A stretch of DNA of 64,000 nt, from positions 49,183 to 113,182 of the forward strand of contig NZ_VJYZ01000015.1 of assembly GCF_007018965.1 (NCBI RefSeq), written 5' to 3'. Shown here in pieces: positions 52,456-61,309 of this stretch. Numbering within the stretch: the stretch's first letter is position 1; the number at the start of each line of letters is the position of its first letter. The position numbers and the translations under genes are program-made. Source of the DNA: Paracoccus marinus (GTDB lineage Bacteria; Pseudomonadota; Alphaproteobacteria; Rhodobacterales; Rhodobacteraceae). Below the pieces are notes generated by a model. That model worked only from the letters and a program-made list of their open reading frames with translations. It made no database searches and was not told the origin of the DNA.

Positions 52456-53993
52456 GCCGGTTCCTTCCGCGTCTCGTCCTGGCGGGTGCTGCCCGCGCCG
52501 CCCGCGCCGCCCGCGACGCCCATCGCAAGGCGGACGATGTTTTCCTCGGTGATCGCGTCGCCCGCGACCTCGCCCGCGATCCGGCCCTGGCGCATGACCA
52601 GCACGCGGTCGGCAAGGCCCATCACCTCGGGCAGTTCGGACGAGATCACGATGACCCCGCGCCCCTCGGCCGCCAACGAGCGGACGAAGCGGTAGATCTG
52701 CTGCTTGGTGCCGACGTCGATCCCGCGCGTGGGCTCGTCGATGATGACGATGCGCGGCTCGGTCAGCATGGTCTTGGCGAGCAGCAGCTTTTGCTGGTTC
52801 CCGCCCGACAGCGACCCCGCTTGCATGTCCGGCGACGCGGCGCGGATGTCGAAGTCGCGGGTGGCGTCGGCCATGGCGGCGGCCTCGCGCGCGGCGTCGA
52901 TGCGGAAGCCGAAGCTGCCCAGCGCCGCGAGGGTGAGGTTCTGCGTCAGCGGCTTGTCCAGCAGCAGGCCCGCTTCCTTCCGGTCCTCGGTCAGATACGC
53001 GATACCCGCGCGTGCGGCGTCGGCAGGGCTGCCGATCTGCGTGGGCGCGCCGCGTACGGAAATCCGGCCGTCGCTGCGGCGCAGCCCCGCGATCGCCTCG
53101 GCCAGTTCGGTCCGGCCGGAGCCCACGAGGCCCGCGATCCCCAGCACCTCGCCGTGGCGCAGCGTCAGGGTCGCGTCGCGCACCGGCACCGCGCCGGCAA
53201 CGTTCAGATGATCGACCCGCAGCAATTCGTCGCCAAAGCTTGCGGCCTTGGCCGGAAAGATGTCCGACAGTTCGCGCCCGACCATCGCGGTCGCCATCCC
53301 GTCCTCGGTCATCTCGCCCCGCACGGCACGACCCACGACCGACCCGTCGCGCAGCACGGTGATGCGGTCGGCGAGCCGCGCGACCTCGTCCAGCCGGTGC
53401 GAGCAGAACAGTAGCGCCACACCTTCCGCGCGCAGACGGTCCACCTGCGCGTAAAGCGATTCCACCTCGCGGCGGGTCAGCGCGGCCGAGGGTTCGTCCA
53501 TGATGAGAACGCGGGCGCGGCGCGACAGGGCCTTTGCGATCTCGACCATCTGCCGGTCGGGGACAGACAGGTCGCGGATCAGCGCGCCGGGCCGGATCGG
53601 GGTGTCGAGCCGCGCCAGCAGCGCCGCCGCCGCGTCCGCCATCGCCTTGTGGTCAAGGCGGGGCCCGCGCGTGATCTCGCGCCCCAGGAAGATGTTCGCC
53701 GCCACCGACAGGTCGGGGACAAGGTTGAATTCCTGATGGATCACCACGATCCCCGCCGCTTCCGCCGCCGGGCCGCTGCGGTAGGCGGCAGGCTCGCCGT
53801 CAAGCAGCACCTGCCCCGTGGTCGGTTGCAGGAACCCGCCGAGGATCTTCATGATCGTGGACTTGCCGGCGCCGTTCTCGCCTATCAGGGCGTGAACCTC
53901 ACCCGCCTGCAGGGCAAGATCGACGCCGTGCAGCACCTCGATCTCGCCGAAGCGGCGGGTGACGGCGGACAGGGCGAGGACGGGCGCGGTCAT
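52452..53993 (-). CDS. Sugar ABC transporter ATP-binding protein (RbsA-like, two ATPase domains)
   Basis: A 513-residue tandem ATPase. First domain: Walker A GENGAGKST (residues 38-46), LSVPDRQMVEIAKALS and Walker B VLIMDEPSAAL. Second domain: degenerate Walker A GLVGSGRTEL, LSGGNQQKLLLAKTML and VIIDEPTRGIDVGTK. This asymmetry is normal for the RbsA/MglA class. A Gly/Ala-rich tail ends the protein. Both start and stop overlap neighbours by 4 bases. Confidence 0.94.
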   Translation of the reverse strand: MTAPVLALSAVTRRFGEIEVLHGVDLALQAGEVHALIGENGAGKSTIMKILGGFLQPTTGQVLLDGEPAAYRSGPAAEAAGIVVIHQEFNLVPDLSVAANIFLGREITRGPRLDHKAMADAAAALLARLDTPIRPGALIRDLSVPDRQMVEIAKALSRRARVLIMDEPSAALTRREVESLYAQVDRLRAEGVALLFCSHRLDEVARLADRITVLRDGSVVGRAVRGEMTEDGMATAMVGRELSDIFPAKAASFGDELLRVDHLNVAGAVPVRDATLTLRHGEVLGIAGLVGSGRTELAEAIAGLRRSDGRISVRGAPTQIGSPADAARAGIAYLTEDRKEAGLLLDKPLTQNLTLAALGSFGFRIDAAREAAAMADATRDFDIRAASPDMQAGSLSGGNQQKLLLAKTMLTEPRIVIIDEPTRGIDVGTKQQIYRFVRSLAAEGRGVIVISSELPEVMGLADRVLVMRQGRIAGEVAGDAITEENIVRLAMGVAGGAGGAGSTRQDETRKEPA

Positions 53994-55090
53994 GGCGTCA
54001 CCTCGACCCACGCGCCGTCCTTTGCAGACGACGCCTGCGCGGCAGCGATGAAGGCCATGCCCGACAGCCCGTCGGCAAGGCCCGGGATACGGTCCGCGTG
54101 GCGCAGGTCGCCGCTGATCACGTCGGCGATGTCGGCGTATAGGTTGGCGAATGCTTCCAGATACCCTTCGGGGTGGCCCGTGGGCGTGCGCGACGAGGCC
54201 GAGCGGTCGCGGGCGCGGGTCAGCAGCTGCGCGGGCCCGTCCTTCGGCGTGAATACCAGCCGCTCGGCGTCGTCCAGCCGCCATTCCAGCGCGCCCTTCG
54301 TGCCGAACACGCGCAGCGACAGCCCGCCCTCCTGCCCCACGGCGACCTGGCTGCACCACAGCCCGCCCTTCGCGCCCGACGCATAGCGCAGGGCGATCCG
54401 CGCGTCGTCGTCCACCCGCCGCCCCGCCACCATGCTGGAGAGGTCCGCCGAGATCCGGTCAGGCACCTGCCCGGTGACGAAGGCCGCAAGCTGCCACGCA
54501 TGGGTGCCGATGTCGCCGATCGCGCCCGCCCCGGCCATCTGCGGATCGGTGCGCCAGTCGGCCTGCTTGCTGCGGGTGTCGTCGGCCAGCCAGCCCTGCA
54601 GGAACTCCGCCTGCACCAGCCGCAGATCGCCGATCCCGCCCTCGGCCACGATCGCGCGCGCCTCGCGCACCATCGGGTGGGCGCAGTAGTTGTGGGTCAG
54701 GAACAGCCGCGCGGTGCTGCGGGCGGCCGCGTCCGCGATAGCCTGCGCCTGCCCGGCCGTCGCGGCCAGCGGCTTGTCGCAGATGACGTGGATGCCGGCG
54801 TCGAGAAAGGCGGTCGCCACCGCCGCGTGAAGGTGGTTCGGCGTCACCACCGACACCGCGCGGATGCCGTCCTCGCGCGCGGCTTCCGCCCGCGCCATCT
54901 CGCGAAAGTCGGAATAGCTGCGGTCGAGGCCGAGGTCGCGCGCCGACGCCTCCGCCCGCGCCGGGTCCGACGACAGCGCCCCCGCAACCAGCCGGAACCG
55001 GCCGTCCAAGCGCGCGGCGATGCGGTGGACGGCGCCGATGAACGCGCCCTCGCCGCCGCCGACCATGCCCAAGGGGATCGCCGTCATCAT
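53990..55090 (-). CDS. Gfo/Idh/MocA family dehydrogenase (sugar/inositol type)
   Basis: A 366-residue oxidoreductase: IPLGMVGGGEGAFIGAVHRIAARLDGRFRLVAGALSSDP at the N terminus, VSVVTPNHLHAAVATAFLDAGIHVICDKPLAAT with the family K-P motif, and DIGTHAWQLAAFVTGQVPDRI in the substrate domain. It probably oxidises the sugar or polyol imported by the adjacent transporter. Two ATGs open the gene (55090, 55087), overlapping the isomerase stop. Different subfamily from the protein at 415-1452. Confidence 0.9.
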   Translation of the reverse strand: MMTAIPLGMVGGGEGAFIGAVHRIAARLDGRFRLVAGALSSDPARAEASARDLGLDRSYSDFREMARAEAAREDGIRAVSVVTPNHLHAAVATAFLDAGIHVICDKPLAATAGQAQAIADAAARSTARLFLTHNYCAHPMVREARAIVAEGGIGDLRLVQAEFLQGWLADDTRSKQADWRTDPQMAGAGAIGDIGTHAWQLAAFVTGQVPDRISADLSSMVAGRRVDDDARIALRYASGAKGGLWCSQVAVGQEGGLSLRVFGTKGALEWRLDDAERLVFTPKDGPAQLLTRARDRSASSRTPTGHPEGYLEAFANLYADIADVISGDLRHADRIPGLADGLSGMAFIAAAQASSAKDGAWVEVTP

Positions 55091-56142
55091 GCCAGCCCCA
55101 GCGCGGCGGCGACGGCCGCCTTGTCCGGCGCCTGCGCGGCGAAGTCGTCGAACGCGTGGGGCGTGGTGCGGATGATGTGCCGGCGCACGAACTCGGCCCC
55201 CTCGCGCGCCCCGTCCTCGGGGTGCTTCAGCGCGCATTCCCATTCCACGACCGCCCAGCCCGGGAAGTCGTGCTTGGCGAGCTTCGAAAAAACCTGCGCG
55301 AAGTCCACCTGCCCGTCGCCCGGGCTGCGGAAGCGGCCCGCGCGATCCGCCCAGTTCTGGAACCCGCCATAGACGCCCTGCCGACCCGTCGGCCGGAACT
55401 CGGCGTCCTTGACGTGAAACATGCGGATGCGGTCGTGATAGATGTCGATGTGGTCCAGGTAGTCCAGCTGCTGCAGCACGAAATGCGATGGATCGTACAG
55501 CAGGTTCGCGCGGGCGTGGTGGCCCACGCGGTCCAGGAACATCTCGAACGTGACGCCGTCGTGCAGGTCTTCGCCGGGATGAAGCTCGTAGCAGACGTCG
55601 ATCCCGTGATCCTCGGCCATCTCCAGCAGCGGCCGCCAGCGCGCGGCGAGGGTGTCGAACGCGGTCTCGACCAGCCCCGGCGCGCGCTGCGGCCAGGGGT
55701 AGAGATAGGGCCAAGCCAGCGCGCCCGAAAACGTCGCCATCGCATCGAGGCCGAGCAGGCGGCTCGCGCGGATCGTCTTGCCGACCTGATCGGCGGCCCA
55801 GTCCTGCCGCGCCTTTGCGTTCCCGCGCAGGGCTTGTGGCGCGAATGTGTCGAAGGCCGCGTCATAGGCGGGATGCACGGCGACCAGCTGGCCCTGCAGG
55901 TGGCACGACAGTTCGGTTACGGCGATGCCGTTCGCCGCGGCGATGCCAAGAAACTCATCCCGCCAGTCCTGCGAGCTGACGGCGAGGTCCAGATCGAACA
56001 GCCGCGAGTCGCCGCTCGGCACCTGCACCCCTTCATAGCCGAGCGAGGCCGCCCATGCGGTGATCCCGTGCCAGTCGCCGAACGGCGGCACGTCCGACGC
56101 GAACTGCGCCAGAAACAGGGCCGGTCCCTTGATCGTCCGCAT
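55087..56142 (-). CDS. Sugar phosphate isomerase/epimerase (xylose isomerase-like TIM barrel)
   Basis: A 351-residue AP-endonuclease-2/xylose-isomerase-like barrel. Metal-site residues lie in CYELHPGEDLHDG (Glu, His), LLYDPSHFVLQQLDYLDHI (Asp, His), MFHVKDAEF (His, Asp) and VVEWECALKHPEDG (Glu). It likely interconverts a keto-sugar or inositol derivative produced by the neighbouring dehydrogenase. ATG at 56142 (or 56145, adjacent) follows GGAGG. First gene of the operon, directly behind two LacI-type operators. Confidence 0.9.
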   Translation of the reverse strand: MRTIKGPALFLAQFASDVPPFGDWHGITAWAASLGYEGVQVPSGDSRLFDLDLAVSSQDWRDEFLGIAAANGIAVTELSCHLQGQLVAVHPAYDAAFDTFAPQALRGNAKARQDWAADQVGKTIRASRLLGLDAMATFSGALAWPYLYPWPQRAPGLVETAFDTLAARWRPLLEMAEDHGIDVCYELHPGEDLHDGVTFEMFLDRVGHHARANLLYDPSHFVLQQLDYLDHIDIYHDRIRMFHVKDAEFRPTGRQGVYGGFQNWADRAGRFRSPGDGQVDFAQVFSKLAKHDFPGWAVVEWECALKHPEDGAREGAEFVRRHIIRTTPHAFDDFAAQAPDKAAVAAALGLA

Positions 56143-56180
56143 CATGCCTCCGCCTTTCCACGGCTCAGCAATGCACAGCC

Positions 56181-56194
56181 TGAAATCGGTTGCA
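56181..56194. promoter_or_regulatory. LacI-type operator O1
   Basis: TGAAATCGGTTGCA matches the LacI/GalR consensus TGNAANCGNTTNCA at every fixed position. It lies 39 bases upstream of the isomerase start and just downstream of a -10-like GATAAT (minus strand, 56198-56203). Confidence 0.8.
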
Positions 56195-56213
56195 ACGATT
56201 ATCACCTGGCACG

Positions 56214-56227
56214 TGCAAACGGTTTCA
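56214..56227. promoter_or_regulatory. LacI-type operator O2
   Basis: TGCAAACGGTTTCA also fits TGNAANCGNTTNCA exactly. Its centre is 33 bp (about three helical turns) from O1 and it overlaps the region where a -35 for the minus-strand operon would lie. Confidence 0.8.
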
Positions 56228-56271
56228 CGGCGGCTTGCGCGATCGCGCCCCTCGGCACTAGCGTAGCGGGC

Positions 56272-57279
56272 ATGACCGATGCGCCTCAGCCCACCATCCG
56301 CCTGACCGACGTGGCACGCCGCGCCGGCGTGTCACCCGCGACCGTCAGCCGGGCGCTGTCGCGGCCCGAGATGGTGTCCCCCGCCGCCCGCGACGCGGTG
56401 TTCCAGGCGGTCGAGGCGACCGGGTACCGGATGAACCACGCCGCGCGGAACCTGCGCAAGCAGCGCACCGGCGCGATCGTGGCGCTGGTGCCGAACCTCG
56501 CGAACCCGTTCTTCGCCAAGATCCTGGCCGGGATGGGGCAGGAAGTCAGCGCCGCCGGCTACGACCTTCTGGTCGGCGACACGATGGATGCGGGCGGACG
56601 GCACCGCGCGCTCAACCGCTTTCTCGATCCCTCGCGCGCCGACGGGATCATCCTTCTGGACGGGCAGGTCACGCCCGCGGACCTGCGCGCGCTGCCCGAC
56701 GCGCCGCCGGTGGTGATGGCCTGCGAATGGATCGACGGCACCGATCTGCCGCGCGTGGTGCTGGACAACGCCGCCGGGGCGGCGATGGCGGCGGGGCATC
56801 TTGCCGCGCTGGGGCATCGCCGCATCGGCGTCATCGGCGGGCCCGCCGACAACGTCCTGCACCTGTCGCGGATGGACGGCCTGCGGGCCGCGCTGGCACA
56901 GCCGCCGCAGGAATATGCGGGCGATTTCACGCTGCAGGCGGGCGCGCGCGCCGGGGCCGCGTGGCTCGCCTCGGATCCCGCCGCCCGCCCCACCGGGATC
57001 GCGGCGTTCAGCGACGAGATGGCGGCCGGGTTCATGGCCGAGTTGCAGCGCGCGGGCGTGTCGATCCCCGGCGAGGTGTCGGTGGTGGGCTTCGACGGCA
57101 TCGACTGGGTCGCGCACCTGCCCACGCCCCTGACGACCATCCGTCAGCCCAAGCAGGACCTGGGCCGGACCGCCGCCCGCACGCTGCTGGCGCGGATCGG
57201 GGGCGAGGAAATCCCGCGCGAGACGGTGCTGCGGCCGGAATTGCTGGTGCGCGGCTCGACCGGGCCGGCGCCCGGCTGA
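56272..57279 (+). CDS. LacI-family transcriptional regulator
   Basis: A 335-residue LacI/GalR protein. The DNA-binding head is IRLTDVARRAGVSPATVSRALSRPEMVSPAARDAVFQAVEATGYRMNHAAR with the hinge helix after it. The effector domain is a type I periplasmic-binding fold (ALVPNLANPFFAKILAGMGQEVSAAGYDLLVGDT; GFDGIDWVAHLPTPLTTIRQP). Divergent from the sugar operon with two consensus operators between, so it is almost certainly its local repressor, induced by the imported sugar or a derivative. Confidence 0.93.
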   Translation: MTDAPQPTIRLTDVARRAGVSPATVSRALSRPEMVSPAARDAVFQAVEATGYRMNHAARNLRKQRTGAIVALVPNLANPFFAKILAGMGQEVSAAGYDLLVGDTMDAGGRHRALNRFLDPSRADGIILLDGQVTPADLRALPDAPPVVMACEWIDGTDLPRVVLDNAAGAAMAAGHLAALGHRRIGVIGGPADNVLHLSRMDGLRAALAQPPQEYAGDFTLQAGARAGAAWLASDPAARPTGIAAFSDEMAAGFMAELQRAGVSIPGEVSVVGFDGIDWVAHLPTPLTTIRQPKQDLGRTAARTLLARIGGEEIPRETVLRPELLVRGSTGPAPG

Positions 57280-57317
57280 AGGCCCGACGGGGGAACGAAG
57301 CCCCGCTTTCAGGGCCT
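57280..57317. terminator. Nested hairpin between convergent lacI-type gene and DUF2155 gene
   Basis: An outer AGGCCC/GGGCCT pair (57280-57285, 57312-57317) encloses CGGGG/CCCCG (57288-57292, 57301-57305) followed by CTTTC. It fills the 29-base gap between convergent stops. Confidence 0.45.
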
Positions 57318-57950
57318 GCGTCGGGGCGGCGGGACGAGGGGCGAGGTCACGGCGGGCTCAGCGGGTTCAGATGCGTCGTCTGCGGCGACCGCGTCATCTG
57401 CGGCAGCATCGTCGCCAGCCGTCTCCTCGCCCGTCTCGACGCCGCTGTCGTTCCTGATCTCGCCGCCCAGATCGACAACTTCGCCCGGGGCCGGACCGCC
57501 CTCGCCCACGTCCTCGGGCTGGGGGGTCGTGTCGGGTTCGTAGACGAGTTCGGGGCGCGCCGCGTCGGTGCCATCGTTGCAGTTGACGACCCAGATGTCA
57601 TAGCGCGAATCGTCCAGCGCCGACAGCGCCGGGGACGATGCAATCATCCAGCCGGAAAACGCGGTGCTGCCCGCCTGCCGGTCGGTGATCGTCATCTGCG
57701 CGAAGGCGTCGGATTCCGGGTCGTCGGCGGGCTGGCGGCATTCGCCCAGCCGCACGGTCAGGCGACCGAAGTCGATGCTGCCGCCGACCGCGAGCGGCAG
57801 GTCGGTCGTCGTCCCGGAAATCTTGTCGAGCCCGCGCAGCAGCGCGCCGTTCGCGCGCACGGCCCGCACCGCGGCATCCTGCGCGAACGCGGGCGGCGTG
57901 GCGGCCGCGACCAGCATCCCGGCCGCAACGAGGGCGAGGCTTCGCCGCAT
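57309..57950 (-). CDS. DUF2155 domain-containing exported protein
   Basis: A 213-residue protein with a signal peptide (LALVAAGMLVAAATPPAFAQ). The DUF2155 core includes NGALLRGLDKISGTTTDLPLAVGGSIDFGRLTVRLGECR and AFSGWMIASSPALSALDDSRYDIWVVNC. The last ~75 residues are acidic low-complexity and likely disordered. Function not known. It lies 10 bases after the NDUFA12-like gene, an arrangement I recall as common in Rhodobacterales. Confidence 0.88.
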   Translation of the reverse strand: MRRSLALVAAGMLVAAATPPAFAQDAAVRAVRANGALLRGLDKISGTTTDLPLAVGGSIDFGRLTVRLGECRQPADDPESDAFAQMTITDRQAGSTAFSGWMIASSPALSALDDSRYDIWVVNCNDGTDAARPELVYEPDTTPQPEDVGEGGPAPGEVVDLGGEIRNDSGVETGEETAGDDAAADDAVAADDASEPAEPAVTSPLVPPPRRRP

Positions 57951-57960
57951 CGCGCGACCC

Positions 57961-58350
57961 TTATTCGGGCTGCCAGGCGTCGTAGTCGCGGCGCTTGATC
58001 GGGTCCGCGAGCAAGAGCGACCCGGCCGGGTGATAGGCGGCGGGGGTGCCGGTCATGTTGGGCCGGTGCGGCTGTTCCCACGGCTTGTGCGCCAGCGGCG
58101 CGCGGGTCGGCGGCTCGTCGTAGGTATGGTGCAGCCAGCCGTGCCATTCGGGGCTGACGCGGCTCGCCTCGGACTCGCCGTTGTAGATGACCCAGCGCCG
58201 CTTGCCGCCGTCCTTCTGGTAATAGACGTTGCCCTGCTCGTCCTCGCCGACCTTGCTGCCGTTGAGCGCGGTCCAGACCTGGGTGTTCAGCGTCTGCCCG
58301 TTCCACCAGGTCAGCAGGCGGTAGATGATCGAGGACGTCTTCGACGGCAT
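57961..58350 (-). CDS. NADH:ubiquinone oxidoreductase subunit NDUFA12 family (complex I 17.2 kDa)
   Basis: A 129-residue protein matching the NDUFA12/B17.2 pattern: [89 protein letters not shown]. It is an accessory subunit of respiratory complex I shared by mitochondria and alphaproteobacteria. The ATG at 58350 is preceded by AAGGA. Divergent from the FOXRED1-like gene. Confidence 0.95.
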   Translation of the reverse strand: MPSKTSSIIYRLLTWWNGQTLNTQVWTALNGSKVGEDEQGNVYYQKDGGKRRWVIYNGESEASRVSPEWHGWLHHTYDEPPTRAPLAHKPWEQPHRPNMTGTPAAYHPAGSLLLADPIKRRDYDAWQPE

Positions 58351-58521
58351 GGACGTGATCCTTGCGGCAACCTTGGGGTGCGGTATCGCCCAAACCGCGG
58401 CCAAGGTCCAGCGCCTTGCCCGCGCGCCGCGGGGCACGCCCGACCCGCAGCGGGGTCTTGCGCCCGCCCGCACCCTGCGCCAACGCTTGGCCCCGGGGAC
58501 AAGCGGAAGGGGGATGCCGGT

Positions 58522-59694
58522 ATGGTCGACGTGCTGATCGCGGGGGGCGCGGTGATGGGCGCTTCGGTGGCGTTCTGGCTGAAGCGGCTGGACCCTTCGC
58601 TCGACATCGAAGTGGTCGAGCCCGATCCGACCTACGCCACCAGTTCGACGGCGCTTGCGGCATCCGGGATACGGATGCAGTTTTCCGACCCGGTCAACGT
58701 GCAGATCAGCCGCTTCGGCGTCGATTTCATCCGCGATTTCGCCCGCCACACCGGTCCCGCGGGCGAGGTGCCGGACCTCGGGTTCCGGGAAAACGGCTAC
58801 CTGTTCCTCGCCCGGACCGAGACCGGGGCCGCGACGCTGGAAAGCCTGGCCGAGATGCAGCGCGGCCTTGGGGCCGGGACGAGGGTGCTGGACCCCGCCG
58901 AGCTTGCGGCGAAGTTCCCATGGATGGGGTTCGACGATATCGCCGCCGGGTCGTGGGGGTCGCGGGACGAGGGGTTCTTCGACAACATGGGCCTGCTTGG
59001 CGGGTTGCGGAACGCGGCCCGGGCGGCGGGCGTGCGGTTCGTGCGCGACCGGGTGGTGGCGCTGGAACGCGACGGCGACCGGATCGCGGCCGCCGTGCTG
59101 GAACAGGGCGGGCGCCGGACGGCGCAGGCCTATGTCAACTGCATCGGTCCCCGCGCGGCCATGCTGATGCGGACGGCGGGCCTTGATCTGCCGGTGGAGC
59201 CGCGCAAGCGCACCGTGTTCGTGGTGGACGCGCCCGAGGCCCGCCACCCCGACGCGCCGCTGGTGATCGACCCCTCGGGCATCTGGTTCCGCCCCGAGCA
59301 CGGCCAGTGGCTTGCTGCGACCGTGCCCGCGACCGACGGGCCCTGCGACGAAAACGACTTCGAGCCCGAGCACGCGCTGTTCGAGGACGAGGTCTGGCCC
59401 GCGCTCTACAACCGCGCCGAAGGGTTCGGCGCGGCAAAGGTGGTGCGGCTGTGGGCCGGGCATTATGCGTTCAACACGCTCGACCAGAACGCGATCCTCG
59501 GGCGCAATCCGCAGGTGCCGAACCTCTATCACGCGAACGGCTTTTCCGGCCACGGGTTGCAGCAGGCGCCGGCGGTCGGGCGCGGGATCGCCGAGCAGAT
59601 CGTGCATGGGGACTGGGTGACGCTGGACCTGTCGCCCCTGTCGCTGCAACGGGTGCTGGACGGGCGCCCGATGACCGAGGCCGCGGTGGTCTGA
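58522..59694 (+). CDS. FAD-dependent oxidoreductase of the DAO family, FOXRED1-like
   Basis: A 390-residue DAO-superfamily protein. The dinucleotide loop is [38 protein letters not shown] follows. The C terminus [41 protein letters not shown] closely recalls mitochondrial FOXRED1, a complex I assembly factor. Sarcosine/dimethylglycine-type oxidase is the alternative. The divergent NDUFA12 neighbour favours a complex I link (inferred). ATG 58522 follows AAGGGGGA. Confidence 0.88.
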   Translation: MVDVLIAGGAVMGASVAFWLKRLDPSLDIEVVEPDPTYATSSTALAASGIRMQFSDPVNVQISRFGVDFIRDFARHTGPAGEVPDLGFRENGYLFLARTETGAATLESLAEMQRGLGAGTRVLDPAELAAKFPWMGFDDIAAGSWGSRDEGFFDNMGLLGGLRNAARAAGVRFVRDRVVALERDGDRIAAAVLEQGGRRTAQAYVNCIGPRAAMLMRTAGLDLPVEPRKRTVFVVDAPEARHPDAPLVIDPSGIWFRPEHGQWLAATVPATDGPCDENDFEPEHALFEDEVWPALYNRAEGFGAAKVVRLWAGHYAFNTLDQNAILGRNPQVPNLYHANGFSGHGLQQAPAVGRGIAEQIVHGDWVTLDLSPLSLQRVLDGRPMTEAAVV

Positions 59695-59754
59695 CGCGGG
59701 TTCCCCGCGGCGGCGGCGCATGGCATGTAACGGCCACGCTGCGGGAGAAGCCAC

Positions 59755-60342
59755 ATGCCCTTCACCATCGCCATCGACGGCCCCGCCGCCTCGGGCAAGG
59801 GCACCATCGCGCGCGCCCTGGCCGCGCATTACGGCTTTGCCCATCTCGACACCGGGCTGCTTTACCGCGCGGTGGGCGCGATGGGGGGCGATCCGATCGC
59901 CGCCGCGCTTGCGCTCGGCCCCGCCGACCTGTCCCGCCCCGACCTGCGGTCGGCCGAGGCCGGCGTGACCGCCAGCATCGTCGCGGCCATCCCCGAGGTG
60001 CGCGCGGCCCTGATCGACTTCCAGCGCCGCTTCGCCGCGCAGGAACCGGGCGCGATCCTCGACGGGCGCGACATCGGCACGGCGATCTGCCCGCATGCCG
60101 AGGTCAAGCTGTACGTCATCGCCGACGACCGCACCCGCGCACAGCGGCGCGCGGCGGAACTTGACGCCGACGAGGACGAGATCCTGGCGCAGCTGCGCGA
60201 CCGCGACGCCCGCGACAGCACCCGCGCGACGACCCCGCTGCGCCCCGCGCCCGACGCGGTGTTCCTTGATACCACCGCCCTCAGCATCGACGAGGCGATC
60301 GCCCGCGCGGTGGCCGAGGTCGAGGCGCGGATGGAAGGCTGA
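59755..60342 (+). CDS. cmk: Cytidylate kinase
   Basis: A 195-residue P-loop kinase phosphorylating CMP/d[22 protein letters not shown] holds the Walker A (residues 9-17), [11 protein letters not shown] binds the nucleotide, and [34 protein letters not shown] is the conserved Cmk core, with [24 protein letters not shown] following. Slightly shorter than typical (~210-225), with the NMP-binding domain trimmed. Lies upstream of rpsA as usual, but with an exporter gene between. Confidence 0.94.
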   Translation: MPFTIAIDGPAASGKGTIARALAAHYGFAHLDTGLLYRAVGAMGGDPIAAALALGPADLSRPDLRSAEAGVTASIVAAIPEVRAALIDFQRRFAAQEPGAILDGRDIGTAICPHAEVKLYVIADDRTRAQRRAAELDADEDEILAQLRDRDARDSTRATTPLRPAPDAVFLDTTALSIDEAIARAVAEVEARMEG

Positions 60343-60430
60343 GCCTTCCTCGTTGACGAACCCCGCGCCGCGGGTAGAAAGAGAACATAGCCGGAACACC
60401 CGCAACGTCCGACGCGAACACAGGTGCCGC

Positions 60431-61066
60431 ATGTTCGATTATACCTACCTCCACTGGACCTACTTCCTCACCGCCTGCGTCCTCATCATTATCGTGCCCG
60501 GACCCGACATGGCCTACATGCTGGGTCGCACGTTTTCGGGCGGGCGCAGGCACGGGCTGATCGCGATGTCGGGGGTGATGACGGGCGCGGTGCTGCAGGG
60601 GACGGCAGCCTTCGCCGGGCTGGCGGCGGTGATCGCGGCATCGCCCGCGGCGCTGGGTGCGATCAAGTGGGCGGGGGCCGCGTGGCTCGTCTGGCTGGGG
60701 ATCGGGGCGCTGCGGGCATCGGCGTCGCCGCTGGCGGTCGACCGGACCTCGGCCGCCCACGGGCCCGCCCGGATCTGGCGAGACGGGGTGCTGATCAACC
60801 TGCTGAACCCCAAGGCGATCCTGTTCTTCGTGGCGTTCCTGCCCCAGCAGGTGGTCGCGGGGGCGGGTCCCGCCTGGGCGCAGATGGCGCTTCACTGCGT
60901 GGTCGTGTGGCTCATGGGTCCGCTGATCTACGGCGCGATGATCCTTGCCGGCGCGCGGCTCGGGACGCGGATCGGGCGCAGCCCCCGGGTCCTCGGCTGG
61001 ATCAACCGGGCGGTCGGGGTCGTGTTCGTGGGGTTCGGGATCAAGCTGGCCGCGACCCGTCTTTGA
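60431..61066 (+). CDS. LysE/RhtB-family amino acid exporter
   Basis: A 211-residue membrane protein with about six helices. The family motif is [34 protein letters not shown], and [19 protein letters not shown] is the second conserved segment. It exports amino acids such as threonine, homoserine or lysine; the substrate is not readable. It sits between cmk and rpsA, which are usually adjacent. Confidence 0.92.
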   Translation: MFDYTYLHWTYFLTACVLIIIVPGPDMAYMLGRTFSGGRRHGLIAMSGVMTGAVLQGTAAFAGLAAVIAASPAALGAIKWAGAAWLVWLGIGALRASASPLAVDRTSAAHGPARIWRDGVLINLLNPKAILFFVAFLPQQVVAGAGPAWAQMALHCVVVWLMGPLIYGAMILAGARLGTRIGRSPRVLGWINRAVGVVFVGFGIKLAATRL

Positions 61067-61097
61067 CCCCCGTTCCCTCGGCGGGGCGTCGCCCGCC

Positions 61098-61126
61098 TTG
61101 CGCGGCGGCGTCCGGCGCGGTATACG
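61098..61126 (+). promoter_or_regulatory. Predicted sigma-70-type promoter of rpsA
   Basis: TTGCGC (61098-61103), a 17-base spacer, then TATACG (61121-61126). Transcription would start near 61132, giving a ~178-base untranslated leader. Confidence 0.6.
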
Positions 61127-61137
61127 CGCGCCAGTCT

Positions 61138-61164
61138 TTCAGGCGACATGCTTCAGGCGACATG
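61138..61164 (+). repeat. Direct 13-bp repeat in the rpsA leader
   Basis: TTCAGGCGACATG occurs at 61138-61150 and again at 61152-61164, separated by one base. It lies just after the predicted transcription start. The first copy ends in an ATG opening a 50-codon frame that stops (TAA, 61298-61300) within the rpsA ribosome site. Whether that frame is translated is unknown. Confidence 0.6.
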
Positions 61165-61309
61165 GCCACAACAGGCCGCTGCTATCGGGTCGGGCGCTCA
61201 GCCGCGACCCTTTGTCGTTGCCCGGTCACCGCCTGCGGGACGCCACAATCAGACCGGCGGAGCCAACCGCCCGGCCCGTAAAGTGCAACGCAAAGGATAA
61301 CAGCGCCAC

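Noticed and set aside
61162..61281. A 39-codon frame starting in the second leader repeat of rpsA
   Set aside because: Cys/Arg-rich chance composition and no separate ribosome site beyond the repeat itself.
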